Source: Pseudomonas baltica
GTDB lineage: Bacteria > Pseudomonadota > Gammaproteobacteria > Pseudomonadales > Pseudomonadaceae
Length of the DNA stretch: 64,000 nt
Direction of reading: 5' to 3'
NCBI RefSeq assembly: GCF_031880315.1
Contig: NZ_CP134771.1
Location: forward strand, 310,001 to 374,000
Below the pieces are notes generated by a model that saw nothing but the letters and a program-made list of their open reading frames with translations, was not told where the DNA came from and did no database searches. Every line of letters starts with the position of its first letter. The stretch's first letter is position 1. This document shows positions 28,303-36,524 of this stretch, in pieces. A program made the translations under genes and the position numbers.

Positions 28303-28321
28303 TGAATGAGAAACATTCTAA
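28303..28321. promoter_or_regulatory. Fur-box-like site upstream of the FecI gene
   Basis: TGAATGAGAAACATTCTAA contains AATGAGAA-CATT, a close match to Pseudomonas Fur boxes (such as AATGAGAATCATTAT), 26 bases ahead of the sigma-factor start. It predicts repression by Fur with iron. Confidence 0.65.
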
Positions 28322-28482
28322 TTAATGATACGTCCACAGGCTATAGCGATCTTCGCCAGTTGCGTAGTCGCCTTATTGCGGCGCGCATGACCGACGAAAA
28401 CAGCCATTAATCTGCGCATCTGCGTTCAAGCGCACCAGCGCAATGCGTTCGGAGCACTACTGCGACCCCTCGCGCGCTGCAC

Positions 28483-29247
28483 TTAACGCGTCGCCACGAT
28501 AAACAACCGCGGAAACGGCAACAGTACCGTACCGTCCGGCAGCGCTGGATACGCGGCTTTGATCTGCGTCAGGTAGGCCTCGAGAAAGGCTACCTGCTCG
28601 CCCTCCTCCAGCCTTTGCAGATAAGGGCGCAACGCCGATCCCGTGAACCAATCCACCACGGCCTGATGGCCGCCGGCCAAGGGGTGCAGGTAGGTCGTGC
28701 GCCAGACGTCGACGCTGCTGCAATGGCTGGCCAGCAGTTGGTAGTAAAAGCTGGGCGCATGGCGATCGGGGTGTTTGACGCTGCCGATCTTGCTAGCCCA
28801 TGGCCCTTCGGCGGCCACTTGCCGCGCCAGGCGATGGGAGGGTTCTTCGAGGTTGTCCGGGGTCTGCACCGCGAGAGTGCCGCCCGGCGCCAACTGCCCC
28901 ACCAGCCGAGGATAAAGCGTGGCGTGGTCGGGCAGCCATTGCAGCGAGGCGTTGGCGAGAATCACATCGACTGGCTCGGGCGCTGTCCAATCGGCAATGT
29001 CCGCCAGCTCGAACGTCAGCGCCGGCAAGCGCTTGCGCGCATCGCCAAGCATGTCGGCGGAACTGTCCAGGCCGCTGACCTGCGCGCCAGGGAAACGCTG
29101 GGCCAGCACCTCGGTCGAATTGCCGGGGCCGCAGCCCAGGTCTACCGCCTGGCGCACGTGCTGGGTGGCGATGGCTGCGACCAGATCGCGGACCGGGCGC
29201 GTGCGTTGCTGTTCGAACATCGTATATTGCTTGGCAGACCAGCTCAT
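28483..29247 (-). CDS. tam: Trans-aconitate 2-methyltransferase
   Basis: 254 residues, the usual Tam length, beginning MSWSAKQYTMFEQQRTRPVRDL. The SAM-binding motif is VDLGCGPGNSTEVL (about 35-48), then the acidic residue in VSGLDSSADML, and NASLQWLPDH, all characteristic of Tam. It methylates trans-aconitate, a spontaneous by-product that inhibits aconitase, using S-adenosylmethionine in the cytoplasm. ATG at 29247 has AGGA six bases upstream. It stands alone between the FecI region and the stressosome operon, divergent from the latter. Confidence 0.9.
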   Translation of the reverse strand: MSWSAKQYTMFEQQRTRPVRDLVAAIATQHVRQAVDLGCGPGNSTEVLAQRFPGAQVSGLDSSADMLGDARKRLPALTFELADIADWTAPEPVDVILANASLQWLPDHATLYPRLVGQLAPGGTLAVQTPDNLEEPSHRLARQVAAEGPWASKIGSVKHPDRHAPSFYYQLLASHCSSVDVWRTTYLHPLAGGHQAVVDWFTGSALRPYLQRLEEGEQVAFLEAYLTQIKAAYPALPDGTVLLPFPRLFIVATR

Positions 29248-29431
29248 GGGGTGTCCTTTTTATAGCGCCCCGGTGGGGCGGGTTCACGCATGCAGCGCAA
29301 CAGAGTTGTAGCCGCGCCAGGTATCTGCTGGCGAGATTAGCATGCCTTCAGCGATGGATTTTATCGGCTGCCAACGGAACGATTTCTGGGCGCTATCCTC
29401 AATTGCCAAATAAGCGATCAGGCACCGTTTG

Positions 29432-29471
29432 GCAAATTGAAAAGTGCAAATCGACGGCACCGTCAATTTGC
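29432..29471. promoter_or_regulatory. Nested inverted repeats upstream of the stressosome operon
   Basis: GCAAATTG (29432-29439) pairs with CAATTTGC (29464-29471), and inside lies GACGG-ca-CCGTC (29453-29464). The site is 55 bases ahead of the rsbR-like start, in the divergent gap with tam. A regulator-binding role is inference. Confidence 0.45.
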
Positions 29472-29526
29472 TTGATACTCCGCACCACGTTGCCCACCTC
29501 TATTCAGAAAGCCCAGGAGCTCACCC

Positions 29527-30378
29527 ATGGCTGCGCTGCACGCCCGTACAGTCGACACTTTCAAGAAACAGCAACCAGCGATTGCCAGCGTCTGGCTGAC
29601 CGGTCTAGAAGCCGGTGGTGCGCTGCGCAACGTCAAGGAAGAAGAGGTCAAGCAGCAGACCCGGGATTTCCTCCACGCCCTGGTCAGCGGCCTGGAGCAT
29701 GGCGAGTCTCTGAACGTAGCCAGCAGCAACTGGGACGAGGCCCGTTCGTTCCTCGAGAAGCTTTCCAATAGCCGTGCACTGCTGGGCCATGATTCCCACC
29801 AGACCGCCAACTTCATCTTCGCGCTCAAGGGCCCGCTGTTCGAAGCGCTGCAACGTGAATACGAGGCCGACCCTGCGTCCCTGGCCAGCCAACTGCTGCA
29901 AGTTTCCGATCTGCTGGACGCGCTGGGCCTGCACACTATCCGCACCTTCCAGAAATCCCGCGAAGCGGTGATCAAACGTCAGCAGGAAGAACTGCTCGAG
30001 CTCTCCACCCCGGTGGTCAAGCTCTGGGACGGCGTGTTGGCGCTGCCGATGATCGGCACGCTCGACTCGCAGCGTACCCAAGTGGTGATGGAATCCCTGC
30101 TGCAGCGCATCGTCGATACCGGCTCGGAAATCGCCATCATCGACATCACTGGCGTGCCGACCGTCGACACCCTAGTGGCCCAGCACCTGCTCAAGACCGT
30201 CACCGCCATTCGCCTGATGGGCGCCGACTGCATCATCAGCGGCGTGCGCCCTCAGATCGCCCAGACCATCGTGCACCTGGGCCTCGACCTGCAAGGCGTC
30301 GTCACCAAGGCCAACCTCGCTGACGCCCTGGCGCTTGCCCTGCGCCGCCTGGGCGTGACCGTCAGCAAGGCGGTCTGA
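29527..30378 (+). CDS. rsbR: RsbR-type stressosome sensor (globin-like N-domain plus STAS)
   Basis: 283 residues. The N-terminal half (1-150) is all-helical, as in RsbR/RsbRD non-haem globin sensors; the C-terminal half is a STAS domain. The two phosphorylation-site threonines of B. subtilis RsbRA are conserved in position: T161 in LSTPVVKLWDGVLALP and T208 in IIDITGVPTVD. It should form the outer turrets of a stressosome with RsbS and be phosphorylated by RsbT. Whether the globin-like part binds haem, as the Vibrio homologue does, cannot be decided here. ATG at 29527 has AGGAG upstream. It is the first gene of six nearly contiguous genes. Confidence 0.88.
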   Translation: MAALHARTVDTFKKQQPAIASVWLTGLEAGGALRNVKEEEVKQQTRDFLHALVSGLEHGESLNVASSNWDEARSFLEKLSNSRALLGHDSHQTANFIFALKGPLFEALQREYEADPASLASQLLQVSDLLDALGLHTIRTFQKSREAVIKRQQEELLELSTPVVKLWDGVLALPMIGTLDSQRTQVVMESLLQRIVDTGSEIAIIDITGVPTVDTLVAQHLLKTVTAIRLMGADCIISGVRPQIAQTIVHLGLDLQGVVTKANLADALALALRRLGVTVSKAV

Positions 30379-30382
30379 GCCC

Positions 30383-30745
30383 ATGGACCGCATCCCGATT
30401 CTACAAATGGGGGCTTACCTGCTGGTGACCATCCAGGTCGACATGCATGACCAGCTGGCGCTGACACTGCAGGACGATCTGTCCGAGCGCATCAGCAAGA
30501 CCTCGGCCCGTGGTGTGCTGATCGATATCTCGGCGCTGGACATGGTCGACTCGTTCATTGGCCGCATGATCGGCACCATCTCTGGCTTGTCACGGATCAT
30601 GGACGCCGAGACCGTGCTGGTAGGCATGCAGCCGGCGGTGGCCATCACGCTGGTGGAGCTGGGCATGACGCTGCCTGGCGTGAGCACGGCGCTCAACGTC
30701 GAGCGCGGCATGCGCTTGCTGCAAGAACGCGTGGCGCAATCATGA
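30383..30745 (+). CDS. rsbS: RsbS stressosome scaffold (STAS)
   Basis: 120 residues, a single STAS domain. GVLIDISALDMVDSFIGRM carries S50, equivalent to the serine that RsbT phosphorylates in B. subtilis RsbS. It begins four bases behind rsbR and its stop overlaps the rsbT start (ATGA). In the stressosome it forms the core that holds RsbT until stress, when phosphorylation releases the kinase. Confidence 0.9.
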   Translation: MDRIPILQMGAYLLVTIQVDMHDQLALTLQDDLSERISKTSARGVLIDISALDMVDSFIGRMIGTISGLSRIMDAETVLVGMQPAVAITLVELGMTLPGVSTALNVERGMRLLQERVAQS

Positions 30746-31146
30746 ATGTACGCAGCAGCGGCACCCAGCCCGTGCGCATCGAGCAGGACGTGGTGCTGGC
30801 CCGCCAGACCGCGCGCAAGCTGGCAACGGAATGCGGCATGCGCCTGATCGACCTGACCAAGCTGGTGACGGCGGTCAGTGAGCTGGCCCGCAACACCGTG
30901 GTCTACGGCGGCGGTGGCGACATGGACTGGCAGATCCTCGAGGACGGCCCGCGCGTCGGCCTGCGCCTGACGTTTCGCGACGAAGGCCCTGGCATCCCCG
31001 ACATCAAGCTGGCGCTGACCGATGGCTGGACCTCCGGCGGTGGTCTGGGCCTGGGCCTGACCGGTGCGCGCCGGCTGGTCGAAGACTTCGAGCTGGACAC
31101 CGCTCCCGGCAAAGGTACTCGTGTGACGATCGCCCGATGGACTTGA
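30742..31146 (+). CDS. rsbT: RsbT switch serine/threonine kinase
   Basis: 134 residues, a GHKL-type ATPase: N-box TAVSELARNTVVYGGGG, G1 box FRDEGPGIPD and G2 box GGGLGLGLTGARRLVEDF. It phosphorylates RsbR and RsbS, then leaves the complex to switch on a downstream partner. In Bacillus the partner is the phosphatase RsbU, which is not in this window; the histidine kinases encoded next are the likely outputs, as proposed for Vibrio. It overlaps rsbS at the start and the phosphatase gene at the end (10 bases). Confidence 0.9.
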   Translation: MNVRSSGTQPVRIEQDVVLARQTARKLATECGMRLIDLTKLVTAVSELARNTVVYGGGGDMDWQILEDGPRVGLRLTFRDEGPGIPDIKLALTDGWTSGGGLGLGLTGARRLVEDFELDTAPGKGTRVTIARWT

Positions 31147-32147
31147 CCCTTTACAGCGCGCTGACCCAGGTCGTGGCCCTGGAAGATGAGACCCAGGTCG
31201 GCGAAGCCCGCCGTACCGCGCAAAAGCTCGCCGAGCTCGCCGGCTTCGACACCCATGACTGCGGGCGTGTGGCGCTGGTCGCCACCGAGCTGGCCAGCAA
31301 TACCCTCAAACACGCGGGCCACGGCCAGCTTCACCTGCGCGCGCTGCCTGCGCTGGCAGGGATCGAGCTGATCGCCGTGGATCGCGGCCCGGGTTTCGAC
31401 CTGCATGACTGCCTGCCCGACGGTGTTTCCAGCCGCGGCACCCAAGGCATCGGCCTGGGGGCGCTGCTACGCCAATCCGAGGTATTCGACGTTTATGCCG
31501 ATGCCCGTGGCTCGGTGGTGCTGGTGCGTCTGTTCGCCAAGCGCGAACGCGGCGGCGACTGGCCGGTGGGCATCAGTCAACATTCGCTGCACGACGATCC
31601 GGCCTGCGGTGACGCCTGGCAGATCTGCCGCCATGGTTCGCTGCTCAGCGCGCTGGTGGTCGATGGCCTGGGCCACGGCCCGGAAGCCGAGTTGGCCGCG
31701 CAGGCCGGTTGCAAGGCCTTCGCCCGCGCCCCTCACGGCAACCCGGCGCTGCTGTTCGACGACATGCACCAGGCCATGAACGGCACCCGCGGTGGTGCTG
31801 TGGCGGTGGCCCAGTTCGATGCGCACGACGGCAAGCTGCGCTTCACCGGCATCGGCAATATCGGCGCCTGCCTGGTCTCGCCTGACAAGAGCCGCGGCAT
31901 GGCATCGCATCCGGGCATCGTTGGCGCGCAGTTTCGGCGTGCGCAAACTTTCGACTTTCCGCACGCGGCGGGTCAACTGCTGATCCTGTTCAGCGACGGT
32001 CTGCAATCGCGCTGGAATCTTTTGGACTATCCCGGCCTGGTGCACCGTCACCCGGCCGTCATCGCCACCGTCCTGCACCGCGACTTCTGTCGGGGACGCG
32101 ACGACGTGACGGTCTTGGTTATTGCGCTGGAGGCACCCGATGTCTGA
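31137..32147 (+). CDS. RsbX-like PP2C phosphatase fused to an N-terminal GHKL kinase-like domain
   Basis: 336 residues, longer than Bacillus RsbX (about 200). Residues 1-135 form a second GHKL domain, with N-box LVATELASNTLKHAG and a G1-like VDRGPGFDLHDCL, then GIGLGALLR. Residues 145-335 form a SpoIIE/PP2C phosphatase with the metal-binding VVDGLGHGPEAELAA, GIGNIGACLV and LFSDGLQSRW, ending in RGRDDVTVLVI. The phosphatase part should reset the stressosome by dephosphorylating RsbR and RsbS. The role of the attached kinase-like domain is unknown. Both ends overlap neighbouring genes (10 and 8 bases), so it is fully embedded in the operon. Confidence 0.85.
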   Translation: MDLTLYSALTQVVALEDETQVGEARRTAQKLAELAGFDTHDCGRVALVATELASNTLKHAGHGQLHLRALPALAGIELIAVDRGPGFDLHDCLPDGVSSRGTQGIGLGALLRQSEVFDVYADARGSVVLVRLFAKRERGGDWPVGISQHSLHDDPACGDAWQICRHGSLLSALVVDGLGHGPEAELAAQAGCKAFARAPHGNPALLFDDMHQAMNGTRGGAVAVAQFDAHDGKLRFTGIGNIGACLVSPDKSRGMASHPGIVGAQFRRAQTFDFPHAAGQLLILFSDGLQSRWNLLDYPGLVHRHPAVIATVLHRDFCRGRDDVTVLVIALEAPDV

Positions 32148-33015
32148 CACTCCCGAACTCGATCCAGTCGCCAGTGCCGCCCTCATCAAGCGCTTGCAGG
32201 CAGAGGCCGAGGCCCTTCGCGCCGAGCTCGACGAAACCAACCAGGGCGTGCTGGCGCTGTATGCCGAGCTCGACAACCAGGCCGAAGAACTGCGCCAGGC
32301 GTCGGACCTCAAGAGCCGCTTCCTGTCGTACATGAGCCACGAGTTTCGTACCCCATTGGGGTCGATCCTCAGCATCACCAGTCTGCTCGCCGATGAGCTG
32401 GACGGCCCGCTGGGCCCCGAGCAGCACAAGCAGGTAGGCTTTATCAGCACCTCGGCGCGCGAGCTCAGCGACATGGTCGACGACCTGCTCGATCTGGCCA
32501 AGATCGAGGCCGGGCGCATCTCCATTTCGCCGGCCTGGTTCGACATGCTCGACCTGTTCGCCGCCCTGCGCGGGATGTTCCGGCCTATCGTCGATGCCGG
32601 CGCGGTGGACCTGATCTTCGAAGAACCCGTGGGCCTGCCACGGCTCTACACCGACGACAAGAAAGTAGCGCAGATCCTGCGCAATTTCATTTCCAACTCG
32701 CTGAAGTTCACCCAGGCCGGCGAGGTGCGCGTGTCGGCGCGCCTGGAGAACGACCGGGAGATCCGCTTCGCGGTCAGCGACACCGGTATCGGCATCCCCG
32801 GTGAATTGCACAATACCCTGTTCGAGGATTTCTCCCAGATCGATTCACCGCTGCAAAAGCGCCTGCGCGGCACCGGCCTGGGCCTGTCGCTGTGCAAGCG
32901 CTTCGCGATGTTGCTGGGCGGGCGCGTGGGCGTCGAAAGCACCCCTGGCGTGGGGTCGGTGTTCTATGTAGTGATTCCCTTGGCGCTTGCTCTGGAGCCT
33001 GACCATGATGCGTGA
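32140..33015 (+). CDS. Soluble sensor histidine kinase of the stressosome operon
   Basis: 291 residues with no membrane segment. A coiled coil (about 15-60, LQAEAEALRAELDETNQ) leads into a HisKA domain with the phospho-acceptor H67 (YMSHEFRTPLGS) and a HATPase_c domain (N-box LRNFISNSLKFTQ, VSDTGIGIPG, GTGLGLSLCKRF). There is no sensory domain, so the signal must come from partner proteins, probably released RsbT or the upstream stressosome. ATG at 32140 overlaps the phosphatase gene by 8 bases, and its end overlaps the next gene by 11. Confidence 0.88.
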   Translation: MSDTPELDPVASAALIKRLQAEAEALRAELDETNQGVLALYAELDNQAEELRQASDLKSRFLSYMSHEFRTPLGSILSITSLLADELDGPLGPEQHKQVGFISTSARELSDMVDDLLDLAKIEAGRISISPAWFDMLDLFAALRGMFRPIVDAGAVDLIFEEPVGLPRLYTDDKKVAQILRNFISNSLKFTQAGEVRVSARLENDREIRFAVSDTGIGIPGELHNTLFEDFSQIDSPLQKRLRGTGLGLSLCKRFAMLLGGRVGVESTPGVGSVFYVVIPLALALEPDHDA

Positions 33016-34945
33016 CACCCGTGTCCTCATCGTCGACGATAACGCGGCCACCCGTTACGCCCTGCGCCGCCGTCTCGAACGCCATGGCATCCAGATCCTC
33101 GAAGCCGGCACCGGGCTCGATGGCCTGCAGCTGATCGCCGTCGAGGCGCTCGATGCGCTGATCCTCGACGTCAACCTGCCGGACATGAGCGGCTTCGATA
33201 TCGTGCGCCAGTTGCGTGCGGCACCGGCCACTGCGCTGCTGCCGATCATCCACGTGTCGGCGGCTTCGATCCAGAGCGGCGACATCATCACTGGCCTTGA
33301 GGCGGGCGCCGATGCTTATCTGATCCATCCGGTCGATCCGGATGTGCTGATGGCCACGCTCAAGACCCTGTTGCGGGTGCGCGATACCGAGTCGGCACTG
33401 CGCGACAGCGAGGCACGCTTTCGCGAGATTTTCGTCAACATCGCGGCGCCCATCGCCGTCATCGATGAAGACCTGCAGGTGATCGAATGCAACTACGCCT
33501 TCAGCCAGCTGTTTCAGGATGACCTCAAGTCCATTCGCCTGCGCGAGCGCTTTGCGGCCCATCAGGACGCGGTGATCGACGACCTGTGCCTGCGCCTGCA
33601 AAGCAACGAACGCTGGCGTGGCAACCTGGCTGTGCAGGTCGATGGTCAGATGCGCGAAACCGAATGGCAGGTATCGCCCTATCGCACGCCTGGGCACAGC
33701 CTGGTGTTCATCGAAGACGTCACCGAGCATCGGCAACGCGAACGCCAGCAGCGCAAGCAACTGGCCACGGCCAACACCCTGCTGGCCGTGGAAGTGGCCG
33801 AGCGCGTGCGCACTGAAGCGCAGTTGTTGCAGGTGCAAAAGATGGACGCTCTGGGCAAGCTCACCGGCGGCATCGCTCATGACTTCAACAACCTGCTGAC
33901 CGGCATCATCACCGGCATTGAATTGATCAAGAAGCGCGTCGAAGCCTCACGAACCGATTCGGTGCTGCGCTATGCCGATGCCGCCTTGAGTTCCGCCACC
34001 AGCGCTGCCGCCCTCACCCATCGCATGCTCGCCTTCGCCCGCCAGCAGCCACTGGACACCCGGCCGATCGATATCAACGAGCACGTGCACTCGCTCGAAG
34101 ACCTGCTGCAGCGCACCATCGGTGAGCGCATCATCTTGACCCTGGACCTCACCGGTATCGCCGCCATCGCCATGATCGATCCTATCCAGTTCGAGAGCGC
34201 GGTCCTCAACCTGGTGATCAACGCCCGCGACGCGCTGCCCGACGGCGGCACCATCAAGCTGTCGACCTATGCCGCTCATTCCCGGGGCGACAGTCGCCTG
34301 GCCGATGGCGACTATGTGGTGCTGTCGGTACGCGACGATGGCGTGGGTATCGACCACACCGTGATCGACAAGGTCTTCGATCCGTTCTTTACCACCAAAC
34401 CAGTGGGCAAAGGCACCGGGCTGGGGCTGTCGACCATCTACGGCTTTGCCCGGCAGTCGGGTGGTGACGTGCATATTCGCAGCCTGGTTGGCCATGGCAC
34501 TGAGGTGACGCTGTTTCTCCCGGCCGGTCAGGCGGTCGAAGCCCCGGTAGCGGAGCTGATCGAGCAGCCGCACCGTGGCGCCGGCGAACACGTACTGGTG
34601 GTCGAGGACATGGCCTCGGTCCGCATGTTCGTGCATGACGTGCTGGTGGATGCGGGGTATCGCTGCACCCTGACGGAAGACGCCGATCAGGCCTTGACGC
34701 TACTCGCGGCGGATAGCTCGGTGGATATCGTGCTGACCGACGTCGGCCTGCCGCAGATGAATGGCCGCGAACTGGCCGACAGCGTGCGCCAGCGACATCC
34801 ACAGTTGCCGATCCTGTTCATGACCGGCTATGCAGAGAATGCGCTGGATTTGCAGACGTTTCTTGAAGAGCGGATGGACATGGTGATCAAGCCGTTTCGG
34901 ATTGCTGACTTGCTGGGGCGGTTGCGGACATTGTTAGCGCCTTGA
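33005..34945 (+). CDS. Hybrid histidine kinase, REC-PAS-HisKA-HATPase-REC
   Basis: 646 residues. An N-terminal receiver has phospho-acceptor D55 (LILDVNLPD); then a PAS domain (about 135-250, FREIFVNIAAPIAVI) and a coiled coil. A HisKA domain follows with the acceptor H in LTGGIAHDFNNLL, HATPase_c with VLNLVINARDALPDGG and FDPFFTTKPVGKGTGLGLS, and a C-terminal receiver with its acceptor D in VLTDVGLPQMNG. There is no membrane segment and no DNA-binding domain. The preceding kinase may phosphorylate the first receiver, relaying stressosome state; the final output is not in the window. ATG at 33005 has GGAG seven bases upstream. Confidence 0.88.
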   Translation: MMRDTRVLIVDDNAATRYALRRRLERHGIQILEAGTGLDGLQLIAVEALDALILDVNLPDMSGFDIVRQLRAAPATALLPIIHVSAASIQSGDIITGLEAGADAYLIHPVDPDVLMATLKTLLRVRDTESALRDSEARFREIFVNIAAPIAVIDEDLQVIECNYAFSQLFQDDLKSIRLRERFAAHQDAVIDDLCLRLQSNERWRGNLAVQVDGQMRETEWQVSPYRTPGHSLVFIEDVTEHRQRERQQRKQLATANTLLAVEVAERVRTEAQLLQVQKMDALGKLTGGIAHDFNNLLTGIITGIELIKKRVEASRTDSVLRYADAALSSATSAAALTHRMLAFARQQPLDTRPIDINEHVHSLEDLLQRTIGERIILTLDLTGIAAIAMIDPIQFESAVLNLVINARDALPDGGTIKLSTYAAHSRGDSRLADGDYVVLSVRDDGVGIDHTVIDKVFDPFFTTKPVGKGTGLGLSTIYGFARQSGGDVHIRSLVGHGTEVTLFLPAGQAVEAPVAELIEQPHRGAGEHVLVVEDMASVRMFVHDVLVDAGYRCTLTEDADQALTLLAADSSVDIVLTDVGLPQMNGRELADSVRQRHPQLPILFMTGYAENALDLQTFLEERMDMVIKPFRIADLLGRLRTLLAP

Positions 34946-34963
34946 TCAGGCATTGATACATCC

Positions 34964-35039
34964 AGCAAGCCTTGCTCCCACTGCATTGGCAGCGCCTGAG
35001 TGATACTCCTGTGGGAGCAAGGCTTGCCCGCGAAGAGGC
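34964..35039. repeat. REP hairpin pair, second family
   Basis: GCAAGCCTTGCTCCCAC (from 34965) and GTGGGAGCAAGGCTTGC (from 35011) are perfect inverted 17-base arms, followed by CCGCGAAGAGGC. It lies between the convergent stressosome operon and MFS gene and may help end both transcripts. Confidence 0.8.
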
Positions 35040-35065
35040 CCTCAAGAACACCGCCTATCCCTGCG

Positions 35066-36499
35066 TCACCGCTCCAGCACATGCTCCCCCGCCTTGCGTT
35101 CCAGCGCATAGATATCAATCAACGCCAGCAACCCAATCACCGCCACCCCCACGAAGGCTACGCGAAAATCGCTGGTCAGTGCATGGTCGCTGTGGCCTTG
35201 CACGGCCATCGACAAGCGCAGGAGCAAGGCCCCAACCGCCACGCCCATGCCCATCGCCAGTTGGAAGAACATGCTGAACATCGTCGACGCGGCGCTCATG
35301 CCGCTCTTGGGCACGTCCGCGAATCCAACCGAGTTGTAGCAGGTGAACTGCAACGAACGCGACAGCCCGCCCACAAACAACACCAGCGCGATGACCGGCC
35401 ATGGCGTATCGGCACTCAGCAACGCACAGGCGAGGATCGACAGCACGCCGATCACGCCATTGACCAGCAGCACCGTGCGAAAGCCCCAGCGGCGCATGGT
35501 CGCGGTGGTGAACGGCTTCATCAGCAAGTTACCGGCGAACACCGCCAGCACCAGCACCCCGGCCGTTACCGGAGGCAAACCGAAGCCGACCTGAAACATC
35601 AACGGCAACAAGAACGGCAAGGCGCTGATGGCGATGCGGAACAACGAGCCACCATAGATACTGGAGCGAAAGGTCGCGAACTTCAGGGCGTCCAGGGCCA
35701 GCAACGGCGCCGGATGCCGACGGCAATGGCGAATCGCGACCCACGCCAGCACCACCCCGACGACCAGCATCAGCACCGCCACGGTGAGCCGCTGCGATTG
35801 CGCTTCGCCCAGCCACTCCAGGCCCAGCATGATGGTCGCGCAGGCGCCCGCGAGCCACAGGAAACCCAGGCTGTCGAACGGTCGCACATGGTCGTCACGC
35901 CCGGCCGGCACCAGCACCAACGCGCCGGCGATCGCGATGATGCCCAGCGGAATATTGACGAAAAAAATCCACGGCCAGGTCGCATAGGTCACCATCAAGC
36001 CGCCCAACGGCGGCCCCAGAATCGGCGCCACCAAGCCAGGCCAGGTGATCAGCGCGATCATCTTCACCAGGTCCTTTTTCTCGGTGGTGCGCAGTACCGA
36101 CAAACGCCCCACCGGCACCATCAAGGCGCCACCGATCCCCTGCAATACGCGAGCGACCACAAAGGTGTCGAGCTCGGTGCACAGCCCGCACAGCAACGAA
36201 GCCAAGGTAAACACGGCAATGGCAATGGCGAAGATACGCCGCGCCCCGAAGCGATCGGCCATCCAGCCCGAGAGCGGGATGAAGATCGCCACGGCGATGA
36301 TATAGGCGGTGATGCCGATGTTCAGATCCACCGCGCCCACACCGAAGGTCTCGGCCATTTTCGGCAAGGCCGTGGTGATCACCGTGGCATCGAGGTTCTC
36401 CATGAAAAACGTCACCGCCACCAACAGCGCGACATTGCGGGCTCGGGTGGTGGTGGCCTGATCAGGGCTGGCGGCGATGGCCGGACTCGGGTTAGACAT
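35066..36499 (-). CDS. MFS drug/proton antiporter, DHA2 family
   Basis: 477 residues with about 14 predicted membrane helices. Motif A (GWMADRFGARR) follows the second helix, and FFMENLDATVITTALPKM in the first helix is characteristic of DHA2 exporters (EmrB/MdtD type). There is no adaptor or outer-membrane gene beside it, so it probably works alone in the inner membrane. Substrate unknown. ATG at 36499 is chosen; AAGGA lies nine bases upstream. A TTG at 36505 is an unlikely alternative. Confidence 0.85.
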   Translation of the reverse strand: MSNPSPAIAASPDQATTTRARNVALLVAVTFFMENLDATVITTALPKMAETFGVGAVDLNIGITAYIIAVAIFIPLSGWMADRFGARRIFAIAIAVFTLASLLCGLCTELDTFVVARVLQGIGGALMVPVGRLSVLRTTEKKDLVKMIALITWPGLVAPILGPPLGGLMVTYATWPWIFFVNIPLGIIAIAGALVLVPAGRDDHVRPFDSLGFLWLAGACATIMLGLEWLGEAQSQRLTVAVLMLVVGVVLAWVAIRHCRRHPAPLLALDALKFATFRSSIYGGSLFRIAISALPFLLPLMFQVGFGLPPVTAGVLVLAVFAGNLLMKPFTTATMRRWGFRTVLLVNGVIGVLSILACALLSADTPWPVIALVLFVGGLSRSLQFTCYNSVGFADVPKSGMSAASTMFSMFFQLAMGMGVAVGALLLRLSMAVQGHSDHALTSDFRVAFVGVAVIGLLALIDIYALERKAGEHVLER

Positions 36500-36524
36500 G
36501 GGCAATCATCCTTGGTTGAAACGC

